64,000 nt of DNA from Amoebidium appalachense. Lineage: Eukaryota > Ichthyosporea. The number at the start of each line of letters is the position of its first letter. Position 1 is the stretch's first letter. The position numbers were made by a program, and so were the translations under genes. The notes under the pieces are model-generated. The model did no database searches and had not been told where the DNA came from. It saw only the letters and a program-made list of their open reading frames with translations. The stretch covers positions 682,001 through 746,000 of the forward strand of contig CAVNZM010000007.1 in assembly GCA_963693365.1 (NCBI GenBank). The letters run 5' to 3'. This document shows positions 12,298 to 33,075 of the stretch, one piece after another.

Positions 12298-13621
12298 AAG
12301 AAAAAAAAAAAAAAGGAGAAGAAGAAGAAGAAACAGGCTAACGGGGCCGGGGTAAGGAAGATATGCACGCCTGCATCTGCCATGATAGCTTAGTCTCTTT
12401 TGATAAAACAGAGTTAGGTTGCATATGAAGAAAAATAGGTAGAATGGAACGAGGGGCAGAGGCCTAGGAGGGGAAGGGAGGAAGCAGAAAGCAGGGAAGA
12501 ACAACTCTTCACTAGAGGAGAAAGGTGGGCGGGAGGGGCGAGGAGGCACGGGAGGCAGAGCTGTAGGGTGCGTGCTTACTATTGTGATTCAACGATTACA
12601 TTTCAAATAGAATCCAAACAAAAGAGCCTAACCATAACCACCCATTCAAGCATGTGAAAGCGAGGTGTCCCCCTCATGGAGAAGGAGAGTAGCGCCAGGG
12701 GGGAGGGGGGAGGGGGGAGAGGGGGGAGGGGGGGAGGGGGGGAAATGGAGGGGAAAAGAAGGGGGGGGGAGGGGGGGGGGGGTCTTCGTATCTCTCTACC
12801 CATGACTCAAAAAGACAAAAAAAAGAAACACCACAGCAGAAGCTATCAAACTGCCCCATATCTCTACCTGCCATGCAAATGCTGCTGTGAGGCAGCGTGA
12901 AATGCCATACTATGAATGCCCCTAAGCGGACAAGGTGGAACACGGTGTTCCAGAGGTATAGCGTGGTTAAATTACATGCAGTCAAAGACCAAATGAATGC
13001 ACAAAGGAGCCTAATGTAACAAATGAGGCTCATTCTCAGGCGAAGAAGGGCAAATCAAGCGAAGATTTCGTGTTCAAGAATTAACAAACTTTGAATAGTA
13101 AGTCCTGTCGCACTGCAAACAAGCTCTGTCCTGTATGCTGTATGTTTTATTGATGTCATCTACTACACCAAATGGCGCCTGCCGCATTTTTTTTTGCTTT
13201 TTTCCAAGTGTTTTTTGATAACCTTTTACCCAGTAGCACCATCATAAAACAACAAAAAATGTAGGAATATCATCTTGAAAACAATAAAAAAGTAGTAATA
13301 TAGTGGGCATTGTTATACCCATCACAAAATTGTATGTTGTTTTTTTTTGGTGAACTTAGTCGACACTGCTAAGCTTTCCACTCTGTACTCATTCCCGGCT
13401 GGTGCAGTCATTATACAGGTGAAGCTCCCATGTGCTCCTAGGCCTGTGGCAGCAAAATACAAGGAGTATGTTAGTGACTCCTCCCCTCCCCCCCTTCCCC
13501 CCCCTCCCCCCCCCCCCCCCCCCCCCCCCCGCCCACCCACCCACCCATCCACCCACCCACCTCCGTCTGCCTACAACCAAACCAAAAAAAACCCCCGAGG
13601 CCCCATGCTACTGAAATCCCC

Positions 13622-13652
<31 letters not shown>

Positions 13653-13884
13653 AAAAAAAAAAAAAAGAAGAAGAAGAAGAAGATAGATTGTTGGATTCGG
13701 GCTGTGAAGGGTTGAATTGTAATAGACAAGAGAAGAGAAGAAAAACGACAAAAGGGCTAGGCTCGGTATGTAACATGTTTTTGAAGGTGGTGGTGGTGGT
13801 TGCTAACAAACCCCCTCCCCCCCCCCCCCTCCCCCTCCCCCCCCCCCAAAAAAAAACAAAAAAAAAAAACACCACACACAACAC

Positions 13885-14026
<142 letters not shown>

Positions 14027-14320
14027 AAAACAATGAGTATTGAATTTTTATTGGTTGGAGGTTTTTGGAGGGTAAGGGGGGAGGGTTGTGAGTGGGGGAA
14101 GAAGGGGGGCGGGGGAGGAGGGGGGGAGGAGGAATCTCTTTTATCTTTTCTTTTTCTTTTTCCTCTTTCTATGTGTCTGTGTTTACCTCGAGGGCTATCT
14201 TTTCTTCTCCCTTTTCCTCTTCCTTCTTTCTATGTGTCTGTGTTTACATCAGCGAGGGTTATCTTTTCTTCAAGAAGTTCCCTTTTCCTTCTCTTCTTTC
14301 ACTCTACTACATATGTTTAC

Positions 14321-14477
14321 CTTCAGGGCCATCAGCTCCCTCTGCAGCTCCTCCAGTCTCCATGTGTGTGTCTGGATGTCCTCAGTCACACGATCACGGT
14401 GTGCCTGGTCCGGTGCATTTGCAGCAAGCTGTGGGCACATGCACGTATGTGAGCGTGTGTGTGTGTCAGTGTGTGTG

Positions 14478-14510
<33 letters not shown>

Positions 14511-15216
14511 CAGTGTCAGTGTGTGTGTGTGTGTGTGTGTGTGTACACTGTGTATGTGTGTTGGAGGGGAGAGGAGGGCGGCAAGAGGGCAGGGGGGGGG
14601 GGGTTTGAGGGATGCCACAGGGGGTGTCTGGAGCCAGGGGAGGGGAAAAAGGAAGGGTAGGACGGGGGGTTCACAGAAGGGGAATCCCACGGGAATACGG
14701 CAATGAACGTATTACGGGTGTGTTGTGGATATTGGACAAAGGAGTAACGGCCCGTGTTCAAAGGGACAGCAGTGATACTGCTATGAAATCCCGGGGGGGG
14801 GGGGGGGGGGGGGGGAGGGGGGGGGGAGGGGGGGGGGGGGGGATGACAGGGAGCTTCTCAATTTCAGGGGGAAAAATGGAGGAAAAGAGGAGCCCCTGGT
14901 GGAAGCCCAGGCTGAGAACTTGCGGGGATAGCCGGGCCAAGGGGGAGGGGGGGGGGGGGGGGGGAGAGGGGGGGGGGGGGGGATCTTTGAGGTGAAGGAG
15001 GGAGGGGAACGGTTAGCCTTTTTTATTTTATTTTTTTTTTTTGGGGGGGGGGGGAGGGGGAGGGGGGGGGGAGAGGGGGAGGGGCGGAGGGAGGGGGGGT
15101 GTTACCTGCTGCAGCTCCTGTATGCGCCATTTGTGAGTGAGAATGTCATCCTCGAGCTGCTGAACACGCAGCTCAGCACCCTCCTTGTTCTGCACATGCG
15201 TGTGTCGTGCGTGCGT

Positions 15217-15303
<87 letters not shown>

Positions 15304-15338
15304 GCACGTGCATGTGCGTGGAGGTGGGGTTGGGCATG

Positions 15339-15402
<64 letters not shown>

Positions 15403-15689
15403 TGGGGGAGGGGGAACGGGGGGGGGGGGGAGAGGGGGGGGGGGGGGGGGGGGGGAGAGAGGGGGGGGGGGGGGCGCATGTGTCAAATCATTATGATGTT
15501 GCAATTTAATGGCTGACAATGGATGCTTGCAAATATGCCGGATAGTGCGCCTGTAGGTGTCCACAGGTACTCAGCAGCAGAGGCGGGTTGGGAGAGGTGA
15601 GAAGGCAAAGGCTGTGGGGAAGTGGGTTGATGGGGGGTGTGCGTGTGTGTGTGTGGTGGTGGTGGTGGTGGTGGTGGTGGTGGTGGTGG

Positions 15690-15721
<32 letters not shown>

Positions 15722-15931
15722 GCGGGTCGTTTGCTGGCTGGCAGGTAATTAGGTTGCTTAGTGAACAGTTAGTTCCATAGGGGCACGGGACACATTTGCA
15801 CTTCGCTTCAACGTTCGAACCATTGCGTTTTGCAATGTATGGAAACACATGGTGAAGGACACATACAGAATACTGCATACAGTGTGGATTGCACCTACCG
15901 GCATCATCACTTCGGGGCCCAGCATTTTCAT
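14321..15931 (-). CDS. Coiled-coil protein, three phase-0 exons (partial model)
   Basis: Minus-strand exons are 15931-15899, 15189-15106 (28 codons, between GTGCAG and GTAAC) and 14428-14321 (36 codons, between CCCACAG and GTAAAC). All join in phase 0. The first reads 'MKMLGPEVMMP' before GTAGGT; its ATG may be the start, although the frame stays open upstream to a TTAG acceptor. The other two are charged, Leu-rich heptad sequences ('ELRVQQLEDDILTHKWRIQELQQ' pattern and 'HTWRLEELQRELMALK'), typical of a coiled coil. No further domain is recognised. The next downstream exon is uncertain: 13443 onward has a good acceptor (GCCACAG), but phase 0 meets TAG at once. Function unknown; probably structural or scaffold. 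Confidence 0.6.
14795..15092. repeat. Poly-G and G-rich intron tract
   Basis: Several poly-G runs and a T(n)G(n) junction at 15023-15051, all inside the intron between the two coiled-coil exons. The sense transcript reads poly-C. Confidence 0.9.
15220..15403. repeat. (TG)n followed by (GTGC)n tetranucleotide array
   Basis: About 40 TG units to 15302, then about 16 near-perfect GTGC units at 15338-15403, then poly-G. Confidence 0.95.
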
Positions 15932-16976
15932 AGGTCCGTCGGGTGTTTGAAAGTCTCTAACCGTTAGATATTACAGGGAAACGTCTTGCGGATATGCGCA
16001 AGAAGTTGTTATTGCTAGGGGAAAAAACTATGGCTCCAATAATGCAAAAAAGACCCTTTTTAAGCCTTCTGACCTTCCCTCTTATCTGTCTACTATTCCC
16101 ACTGTTTTAGGCCACTCTTCCGCTTTAGTTTTCACAGGTGTTGAAACTGACAAGCGTCACTCGAAAGTTCCCCGTTTTATACCTTTAATCCTCGCCCTGG
16201 AGTTGAGTAATGACCATCAGTACGCGTGATTTATAACAAAGGGTATTGCTAGATGGCGATTCAGAATTTCAAATTTGAATATGAATAACTAGTACTTTGA
16301 TAAGCTGCAAATGATTTATACTTCTTCATGCGTGTAGCTCAGCTATGACATTAATTATCCGTGTCTTGATATCTTATTATGCACATAAGTTTAAATCTGG
16401 ATGATAAATTTGTCAGTTTCATAAAGTTTCCTTTGCCTGTAATTTGACACAGAGCGATCATAAGGCAATCCATGTCAGCGCATTGGTTCCCATACGCCAA
16501 TAATAATGGGCTCAAAATTGAGCCTTTTGCCGGCTGTTCAGAATGTAGGGCTTTAGGCTGGCACAAAAAGTAAGACGAATTTGCAGTTGTTAGAGCGCCC
16601 AGCCTTATATATTAGGAAAAAATTAGAAGCAGATTTTTTTTTTTATTTAAAAAAAATAATTATTATAATGAGCCTTGAATAAAAAGCGGTTGTATCAACT
16701 GTATGTAGCTCACACATAGCGTTACATTCGTCAATGTCATGCAAACTGATGGGACTGCGACACCATCAATCTTACATATCAATATGCAATCGCATCGGCA
16801 CTTCTAAGCGGCGATAATCCACAGGTTTTTTGGGGGGTTTGACAACCTCAAAGGCATGCAAAGCACAGCAAAGCACACACACCTTTGCACACAGCCACAA
16901 TTGCAAGTGTCTTTTCATCACTGGTGTACGAAGAACCCGTGTTCACTGCCATATTCTTGGTGCATTATAACAAAAC
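15932..16976. other. Divergent spacer upstream of the hydrolase gene
   Basis: AT-rich DNA without repeats or a convincing coding frame. It separates the minus-strand coiled-coil exons from the plus-strand hydrolase and probably holds both promoters. No TATA box or other element was identified with confidence. Confidence 0.5.
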
Positions 16977-25615
<8,639 letters not shown>

Positions 25616-26025
25616 CCCGGCCCGTTTAGTTTGGAACCTCATGGCCCGATTCGAAACATTCCTGTCTACCAAGCTTGAGACACAGGCATCCGATTTACGT
25701 GAATGGTAACGGATAATTAATATCAATTTCTGAATATCATCAGTGTGCAATATTACGGTATACTTAGAGCTGGAAATAGCCGATAGGAGTTGTGAAGGAA
25801 CTCTGAATGTAAACCTTGAAGTAGTGACTTGGTGTATCGGTGAGAGAATGTCATGGAAATACATTTGCATTTTTGGGTTACCGTACACACACACACACCA
25901 CACAAAACAAGTACACACACACACACAGGCAAACACAAATACAAACATACACACACACAAAACCGTGACACACGTGCAGGCACACATGTGCATGCTCGTT
26001 TACACACGCGCACACACACACACAT

Positions 26026-26082
<57 letters not shown>

Positions 26083-26468
26083 TACACATGTGTACATGTA
26101 CACACCGCACATGCATGCAATCCGGAATCATGAAACAACGTGCACATAAGCATGCATCAATTCACGGTCACAACATATGGTTTCATAACCAATCTCGGTC
26201 CACACCTTGGGCATGCTGGTTTTTTTATATATAGATTTAACGCCTACTTTTGCCACGTGGCAACTATACTAATTCAATCCAAAGTATCTATTTGTAGGTA
26301 GATGTGTTTCTGGTGTATTCACCATCAGTCCTCGGTGTGCGCGTGTCCCTCTGGTGATTCAAACATTACATCGAAGTTACGATCACTTTAAAATTTCATA
26401 AAAATTGACTTCAAACACCGCAAGAGCAATCGCCTCAGTATGCCAAATCCGAAGCAACGTACAAGTAT

Positions 26469-26502
<34 letters not shown>

Positions 26503-26881
26503 ACACCACAAAAAAAAAAAAAAAAAAAAAAAAACACACACACATGCACATGTACACACACACACACACACACACGCACACATACCCAACCCCCTCTGGG
26601 AAAAGAAAAAGTGGCACCGTCACCATGCCGCGGTAGCCCTGGCAAGGCGTGTTCAGGTGTGAGTGTGTGTGTGTGTACATGTGTGTGTGTGTGTGTGTGG
26701 CTTTGTGGGGGGCAGAATTGCAGGTTGATTTTCAGAATTTGGGCCCGGGGATGACTAATTATGGCTGTGCGGGTGGGCCTATGCTTGTGTGTGTTTGCCA
26801 CCCACCATATGTGTGTGTGTGTGTGTGTGTGTGTGGTGGTGTGGGGGAGGGGTTCTGGTTGTGTGCGCACTCATGTGGGCG

Positions 26882-26919
<38 letters not shown>

Positions 26920-26963
26920 TGGTGGGGGGGAGGGGTTCTGGTTGTGTGCGCACTCATGTGGGC

Positions 26964-27004
<41 letters not shown>

Positions 27005-27100
27005 TGTGGGCATGTGTGCCAGCCACAATTGTGTGTGTTCATGCAGGTGTTGCATATTCGTATTGAGAAGAGTGGTGGTGGTGGTGTGTGGGGTGTGTGT

Positions 27101-27131
<31 letters not shown>

Positions 27132-27963
27132 GGGGGGGGGGAGGGGGAGGGGACGGGAAACTTGCGTGCGGGTGGCCATGCACGAGTAGGCATATGCTTG
27201 TGTGAGTGCCGGCCACCAATGTGTGTGTTTGTTTGTGTCTAGGTCATCCGTGTTTCCATGCGTGTGTTTGGGAGTATTTGAGAGTAATGCCTGCTAGATT
27301 TTAATGCCCCTTAACCTCGTTCAGGTCGGATCACTCAGTTGCCGGAAAAATAAAACTGATCCCTCATTCATAGGGGTGTATATCAGCTACACGCACCTAA
27401 TGCTGGCCATTTCTCTTGGCCCAAAACCCGTTACAGATCCCAAACGCGACTTATGTACAATGAGATCTGACACAAGTCCAGGCAATATGATCTACTTTAC
27501 CCATCGGGTGCAAAATGTTCTAGGTGCTTGTAGCTATAAGTGTACTACTGCTTCCGTGCCCGTTCAACTGTCCGTGTGTAAGCCTGTGACAAGTTTTATG
27601 CGTGTAGATGTTTTCGCTAATAACGAGCACAAGTAAATGCACAGCCTGAACTGTTGGTTCACATACTCACATCTAAGCCTACACACACAAGCATCATAAT
27701 ACGAGCAGGCACACGAAAACAGACATCACCGTACAACTCCACTTGCTGTTGAGATACACCTACACTTTTCGTTGACCGTGACCGCATGTAGACGTCCATT
27801 TACAAAAAAACAATGATCTGTAGAACTTCAGGAAAGTGCACGTGGGTGCTCGATATTGGAGAGAAAACACAAGCCGAACCTCCAAGAACCCTGAAACCTC
27901 TTTATCCCCCATGGGTAGCATTCACAATTGCATCGTCATCAGGAAAACAATTCGTGGGGGATG
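25616..27963. other. Spacer between hydrolase and SMAP-protein genes
   Basis: Contains interrupted (CA)n at 25886-26105, poly-C plus poly-A at 26469-26535, and TG arrays separated by two near-identical segments of about 50 bp containing 'GGGTTCTGGTTGTGTGCGCA' (near 26851 and 26933). Poly-G follows at 27100-27150. The open frame at 27304-27636 (+) has no recognised motif. No gene called. Confidence 0.6.
26851..26970 (+). repeat. Two-copy tandem segment between TG arrays
   Basis: 'GGGTTCTGGTTGTGTGCGCA' followed by 'CTCATGTGGGC(G/C)ACCTGTG' occurs twice about 82 bp apart, each copy followed by (TG)n. Confidence 0.85.
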
Positions 27964-29092
27964 CTAGTTGAAACCCAAGCCCCCCCTTTTGTGGTCGTGT
28001 TTGTGGTGCACCGCAAACTCCCACTGCTGTTCTAGATCCTTCTCGATCTTTTTGGCAACTTTGGCATCAATCGCCGTAGGACCAACAGGGGCTGGATGGG
28101 GGGCCATGCTTCCAAGAGACCCGAAAAGACCCTTTTTCTTTGTCTCCCCCGCAGTTGCTGCGCCCGTGTTTTGTTTTTTCAATCCCAGAAGGGCAAGGAA
28201 TTTCTGTTTCCGTTCGTCGCTCTCAAACGTGCTGTTTTCCCAATCGTTCCATCTCCCTGCTTTGGCTTCGGATTCATGTTTCCCGTTTGCCTCCCCTTCC
28301 TTCTTCGTCTCGCTGGTCTCTTTCGTTTTCGTTTTCTTTTTGTCATCCTCTGTGCTCTTTCTTTTCATCACGTCCTTTTTCTCTTCCTCATCGTCCGAAT
28401 CGTCGCTCTCGTCTGATGTTTCTTCCTTCTTCGCTTTCTTCTTCTTCTTCGTTTCCTCTTCATTCTTTTTGGCCTTCTTTTTACTCTTCTTTGTTACTGG
28501 CTCTTCTTCTTCCTCCGAAACTGCATCCTTCTTCTTCTTCTTTTTCTTCTTCTTTTCGGGCTCTTCTTTTTCGTCTTTTTCTGGGTCACTCTTCTTCTCC
28601 TTCTTCTTCTTCTTTTCTACCTTTGTTTCCTCCGTACTTTCGTTCACATCATCTTGCTCTTTTTCCGCCTTTTTCGATTTCTTTTTCTTTTCCGCCTTCT
28701 CCTCCTTTTCCACCTTCTCCCCATTTTCCTCTTCCTCCTTGCCTTCCTTCTTCTTCTTCTTCTTCTTCTTCTTCTTTTTCTCATCGTTGTCGTCTCCTTC
28801 CCTCTCTTCCTTCACATCTTCCTTTTCCTCCCCTTCCGCCTTTCCTTCCTTCTTCTTCTTCTTCTTCTCCTCTTCTCCTCCCTCCTGCTTTTCCTTCTTG
28901 CTCTTCTTCACCTTCTTCTCACTCTCCACCTCAGTCTCCTCCTCCCTCTTTCTCTTCTTCCCCTCACCATCCTCATTTTTTCTCCTTCTTCTTTTTTTTG
29001 CTCACCACCTCATCCTCCTCCCCCTTTCTCTTCTTCGTTTCCACCGCATCCACAACCGTTTCTTCCTTCTTCGATTTCTTTTCTTTCGCCAT
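27964..29092 (-). CDS. Lysine-rich nuclear protein with C-terminal SMAP domain (KNOP1-like), one frame break
   Basis: The C-terminal 100 residues fit the small-acidic-protein (SMAP) family as found in KNOP1 and C11orf58: 'RWNDWENSTFESDERKQKFL', 'ALLGLKK', then a helix and the end motif 'HKRGGLGFN'. Upstream lie about 200 residues of Lys/Glu runs and an acidic Ser patch, 'SDESDDSDDEE', a typical casein-kinase-2-type nucleolar sequence. The continuous frame covers 28929-27964 and begins at GTG. A better start is ATG at 29092, whose frame (MAKEKKSKKEE...) ends at TGA about 40 codons later, just past A8 and A6 runs. A one-base change there would join the frames. A 47-nt intron (GTGAGC...GGGGAAG) would also work. 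Role in the family: nucleolar, poorly defined. Confidence 0.8.
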
Positions 29093-30090
29093 TTTCTTAT
29101 TCACTTCCTAATACGTAGTGTACTATATTCTCACACTCTCACGTGCACACTGCACCCAGTCCGTTGTCTGTGTGACACTCAGCTACAGAGGAATTGGGCC
29201 ACGTGTACAACTTTCATGAGCCACTAACCACAAATGGTTTGGCAAAGATGAATCCGATTGGAGCCATTAGGGTATTATGCAACTAACCATATATGGGTTA
29301 GCGAAAATGGATATCATTGGAGCGTCACCTGCGCACACACCATGGCATGGTCCAAGGCCTCCTAAATAGCACACCCTGCTATTTAGGAGGCCTTGCATGG
29401 TCACATGCATATGACTGTGTCCGCTGTCGACTGCTGTGGCTTGTGGGCGTGGCTTTCATAGTTAGTTTCTTTGCACCTTTAGGTCCTTTTCCCGCTTTCC
29501 ACATTACAAACTACAAAAATGTTATTAAACAAAGATATCCCAAAAAACACGGCAACAGCCATAGTTGTAAATGGTGTACAGTAAATTGCTATGGTAGTTG
29601 TATGCGGCCGCGGTGCATGTGGCTTTGCGGTGTTGTGGTGCGAGTGCATGGTACACAGCACGGAGTATAACTTCACAACGGAGTAATTGCTATGCGGTGC
29701 AGATATATAGATGCAAAGAGGGAACAAAGAGTATTCCACGCAAGTGACTTCTGTGGCCAGCAAACAGTAACCGTTGGGATGTCCCTCTCCTTCACACCGT
29801 AGGTGCCCATACTATCCTCGGAATGACAGACACGTGGTTGGTTGGATGTCACTACACACTAGGTTGGTGGTTTTTTTCTTTTCGTTCCTCTCTCTCTTTT
29901 TTTCTTAAGTTTTTTTTTTTTTTTAAGGGGGGGGGGGGGGGGGGGGGGGGGGCTGAACGATAGGACACGTTTATGTCTATTTATTTATTCAAGTCATTCT
30001 GACCAACCACCAGCCCCATGAAACTTATATATTTGCATGTGGCCGTATGCTAAAAGGAGTGTTTGCAGGTGGCCGGGTGCTAAAAAAAGT
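29093..30090. other. Spacer with hairpin, no gene recognised
   Basis: Holds a 19-bp perfect hairpin (29353-29395), two related 'AACCA..ATGG.TT.GC.AA.ATG' segments at about 29225-29315, and poly-T/poly-G at 29910-29952. The region downstream of the SOD gene end (30090) carries no clear AATAAA on the minus strand. Confidence 0.5.
29353..29395. other. Perfect 19-bp inverted repeat, 5-nt loop
   Basis: CAAGGCCTCCTAAATAGCA (29353-29371), loop CACCC, then the exact reverse complement (29377-29395). As RNA it would be a stable stem-loop; no T-run follows. It could be a small inverted repeat, a structured RNA or the footprint of an element. Confidence 0.85.
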
Positions 30091-30331
30091 CTACTGGGCC
30101 ACACCAATCACACCGCAGGCCGCACGCCCGCCAGCGTTGCCGGTGGTCTTGCTGAGCTCAACACCGCCCCGGCCAAGATCATCCACACCCTCGTGGATCT
30201 GTGTGTTGTGTGTGTGTGTGTGGTTGTTTCGAAAGGATAGGGGGGAAGGGCGGGGGGAGGTTAGCATGCGCTGTAGCGACAGTATGAAGTGCACATTCAT
30301 AACGGACATCATGCAAAGTGCAAGCCATACC

Positions 30332-30378
<47 letters not shown>

Positions 30379-30592
30379 AACAAAGAGCAATAACAAAAAC
30401 GTCACAAACGTGGGGAAATCCAAAATCAAAACAATTACGCGTGCAGGCAGAAGACACTTGAACAGAGCCCATCATCAGGGGGGTTCCTATGCCTCCACAA
30501 AAGCATGGGTTTCGACTCTTTAACCTCTCGCGTGTGGTTCCCAACCCATACTTTGTTTCAACAGCAATAGGCGAGTCCACCTCGGGCGCGGG

Positions 30593-30629
<37 letters not shown>

Positions 30630-31147
30630 TACAGTGCGTGCGAAGGTGTGGTAGGTGAATGTACACATGCATGTGTCAAAGGGAGTAGGGATTGATAAAG
30701 ATACGGTGTGTGTACGTGTACGTAGGCTTTGAAGGGGGCGGGAGCGGGGGAGAGGAAGGAGAAGGGGGGGGAGGGCTTTTGTGATATGGTGTGTGTGCAC
30801 AGTAAGAGACATGAGCAGCAAAACACCGGCAACACATCGCATAGCAAGGAGGTTGTGTGTGTGTGTTGGGGGGGGGGGGGGGGGGGGGGAGGAGAGGGGC
30901 GGGGGGATCTTCGTTTGATACAGAGCTTCGACCCAGAACCCAAACTAGATACCATTTCAAAGATAACATTGTGGAGATGACAGGCAGCCATTGTCTACGA
31001 GTTGAACATGCCGAAGTACATGCACATAGATCCACGACCCAGAACAAGGAAACAAAACGAGGGTGCAACAAACAGGAGCCCGTTTTATTTTCATCTTATT
31101 TCTTTTTTTTTTTTCTTTTTTATTTTTTTTTTGGGGGGGGGGGGGGG

Positions 31148-31184
<37 letters not shown>

Positions 31185-31310
31185 CGTGTGTGCATGCACG
31201 AAAGACGGGTGGATGATGGAAGGATCGCGAAAAAGAGAGAGAGAGAGTGTGTGTGTGTGTGCAAGAAGGCAGACAGCTTTACGAGAGAGAGAGAGAGAGA
31301 GAGCGAGAGC

Positions 31311-31341
<31 letters not shown>

Positions 31342-32546
31342 TGTGTGCCTGTGCCTGCACGTACGACAATGGTGCGGCCGACGATGCTGTGTGGGCCGCT
31401 GAGGGTCAGCAGGTGGTCCTTGAGGTCCACCTTGGCCACCCCGCTGGCATCCGCAGTCACGTTGCCAAGATCCCCCACGTGCCTAAAAACACGTGTCAGT
31501 CACGTGATCTGTGTGATTGTCGTAGCATCTCACGAGACACAGCAACCGGGGTTCGACAAGGTCTGTATGCCGCAGTAATGGTAGTGGGAGTATCATTCGA
31601 GAGATTGGACGTGGGGAGGCGGAGGGAGGGGGGGGGGGGGGGGAGGGGATTATAGTGTATGAAGCACAAGTTTGCGACAAGTGGACAAGTTCATGTGTGC
31701 AGAGAAAAGAATGCAACCTGTTTAGAGCCCATCTTCAAAGGGGGCCCAACACATGCATAGTAGACGGGGGGGGGGGGGGGGGGGGGATTCTCTCTCTCTC
31801 TCTCTCTCTCTCACCTCCTCCCGGGAAATGCCTATTTTGTCTAAAAACTTCAGTGTTTCTCACAACAGCTTGTGTTACCTAACCCCCCCCCCTCCCCCCC
31901 CCCGCGCTGCCCTGTACACAACACCGTATGATATCAAAGAAAGCAAAATGATAACGGACACAAGCCGGGAAATAGGCGTTGTGTGTGCTCATGGGGGTAC
32001 GGATGGGAGGGGAGAGGGGAGAAGGGGGGTATATTGGCCGAGCCGGTAGGGGGGGGGGGGGGGGGGGGGGGGGGAGATTTGAGAACAAAGAAGGAAGGGA
32101 TAAGAAGAACCCAGGCAAGAAAACACTGTAACGCCAAATCTTTACACGAGAAGCTCTAAAGATACGTCGAAGCCCAAGAAGAACGAGAATGCCCTGTCCC
32201 CGAAGTACCATAAGATGCAGCCAAGAGTGTCATAGTATAGGTTGTAAGGGGAGGAAGGGACTCTCAGCAGCAGCAGCAGCATGACCGGCGGGGGGGGGGG
32301 GGGGGGGGGGGGGACAAACCTCTCCTCATCGGTGGGGGCACCGTGGGTCTTGCCAGTGGGGTTGAAGTGGGGGCCAGCACTGGTGCAGCCCTGGGTGTTG
32401 TCACCAAACTGGTGCACGTGGAAACCGTGCTCACCCGGTGTCAGGCCGGTAATCTCACCAGTAACATGAACACCACCCTCCACGGTCTTGAAGTAAACTG
32501 TGCCCTTGGTGGCACCATCACCACGGAGAACTGCAACGGCAGACAT
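30091..32546 (-). CDS. SOD1: Cu/Zn superoxide dismutase, complete, three coding exons
   Basis: Minus-strand exons 32546-32320, 31482-31365 and 30198-30091 join in phase and give 150 residues, close to the 154 of human SOD1. The enzyme converts superoxide to O2 and H2O2. Copper ligands are H43 and H45 (in '[10 protein letters not shown]'), H60 (bridging) and H117. Zinc ligands are H60, H68, H77 and D80. The disulfide pair C54/C143 and the substrate-guiding Arg140 ('[12 protein letters not shown]') are all present. No signal peptide, so the cytosolic form is expected. The ATG is preceded by TCGCAGA, an acceptor; a matching donor (AAACAG|GTAAGT) at about 33012 on the minus strand marks a likely 5'-UTR exon. 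Intron 2 ends in (CA)nCAG and holds two sense copies of the dispersed repeat. Confidence 0.97.
30275..30490 (-). repeat. Two dispersed-repeat copies in SOD1 intron 2
   Basis: Read on the minus strand, one copy (about 30490-30375) opens with 'CTGATGATGGGCTCTGTTCA'. After poly-C a second (about 30330-30262) reads 'TTGCACTTTGCATGATGTCC', 'GTTATGAATGTGCACTTCAT', 'GCATGCTAACC'. Both are in the same sense as SOD1. Confidence 0.6.
30596..31150. repeat. Poly-G and T(n)G(n) tracts in SOD1 intron 2
   Basis: Poly-G at 30595-30628 and 30869-30889; T(n)G(n) at 31107-31147. In the transcript these read poly-C and C(n)A(n). Confidence 0.95.
31655..31745 (-). repeat. Dispersed-repeat copy in SOD1 intron 1
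   Basis: Minus strand reads 'TTTGAAGATGGGCTCTAAAC', 'AGGTTGCATTC', then 'GTGCTTCATACACTATAATC' and poly-C. Sense relative to SOD1. Confidence 0.55.
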
Positions 32547-33004
32547 TCTGCGAGTTGAAAAATTGTGTTAGAAGATGGGGTAGATGGGAGCCTGAGGTGG
32601 CGAGGGAGAGTAGATGAAGGGAGGACCGTTAAGGTAGGATGGGGGCAAGAGAAGGGGTGGGAGGGAGAAGGGGGTGAGGGAGACCGTTAAACGTTTTGAT
32701 CAAACATAGAAGAAGGCAGAGAGAACCAAAAAACTGACAGAGAGAGCAAAAGATTATAGTGTTGTTGGTCGATAAAGAATACTTAAACTTGTTAAGACGA
32801 CCAAAATTACACACCTGTCAAAAGGCCAAAATGAAAACCACGCAAATGCATCAAGGAGAGGTAGGGCACCAAAAAAAAGACTAAAACCGTACTCGTTCGT
32901 TGCATGCACATTCCCAACCACACATAAACCTTACCAACACCTTTAACAACCCTGTAACCTCTCCACACAAGCAATAACAGCCGTACACCTCCCTCCCTCC
33001 CTCA

Positions 33005-33075
33005 ACTTACCTGTTTAGTTTGGCAGAGACACACGCGGAGGAGACGAAGGTGGACTGACACAAAGAGGAAAAGGT
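33005..33075 (-). promoter_or_regulatory. Probable SOD1 5'-UTR exon and donor
   Basis: On the minus strand the sequence ends CCAAACTAAACAG|GTAAGTTGAG (donor at about 33012). The next acceptor on this strand with no ATG between is TCGCAG, immediately before the SOD1 ATG. The promoter would lie above 33075; no core element was identified. Confidence 0.5.

Noticed and set aside
13322-13463. Terminal exon of the coiled-coil gene, or a plus-strand exon 'DTAKLSTLYSFPAGAVIIQ'
   Set aside because: Both strands have plausible splice sites, but neither phase links to a known neighbour.
15220-15403. Tetranucleotide array considered as a CRISPR- or telomere-like repeat
   Set aside because: Units are 2-4 bp without spacers and do not match telomeric motifs.
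27304-27636. Open frame of 110 codons upstream of the SMAP gene
   Set aside because: No recognisable motif, no splice evidence, and length compatible with chance.
27968-29227. Ser/Phe/Leu-rich plus-strand frames of over 300 codons
   Set aside because: Antisense shadows of the Lys/Glu-rich SMAP protein (AAG/GAG read as CTT/CTC); the minus strand carries the recognised C-terminal domain.
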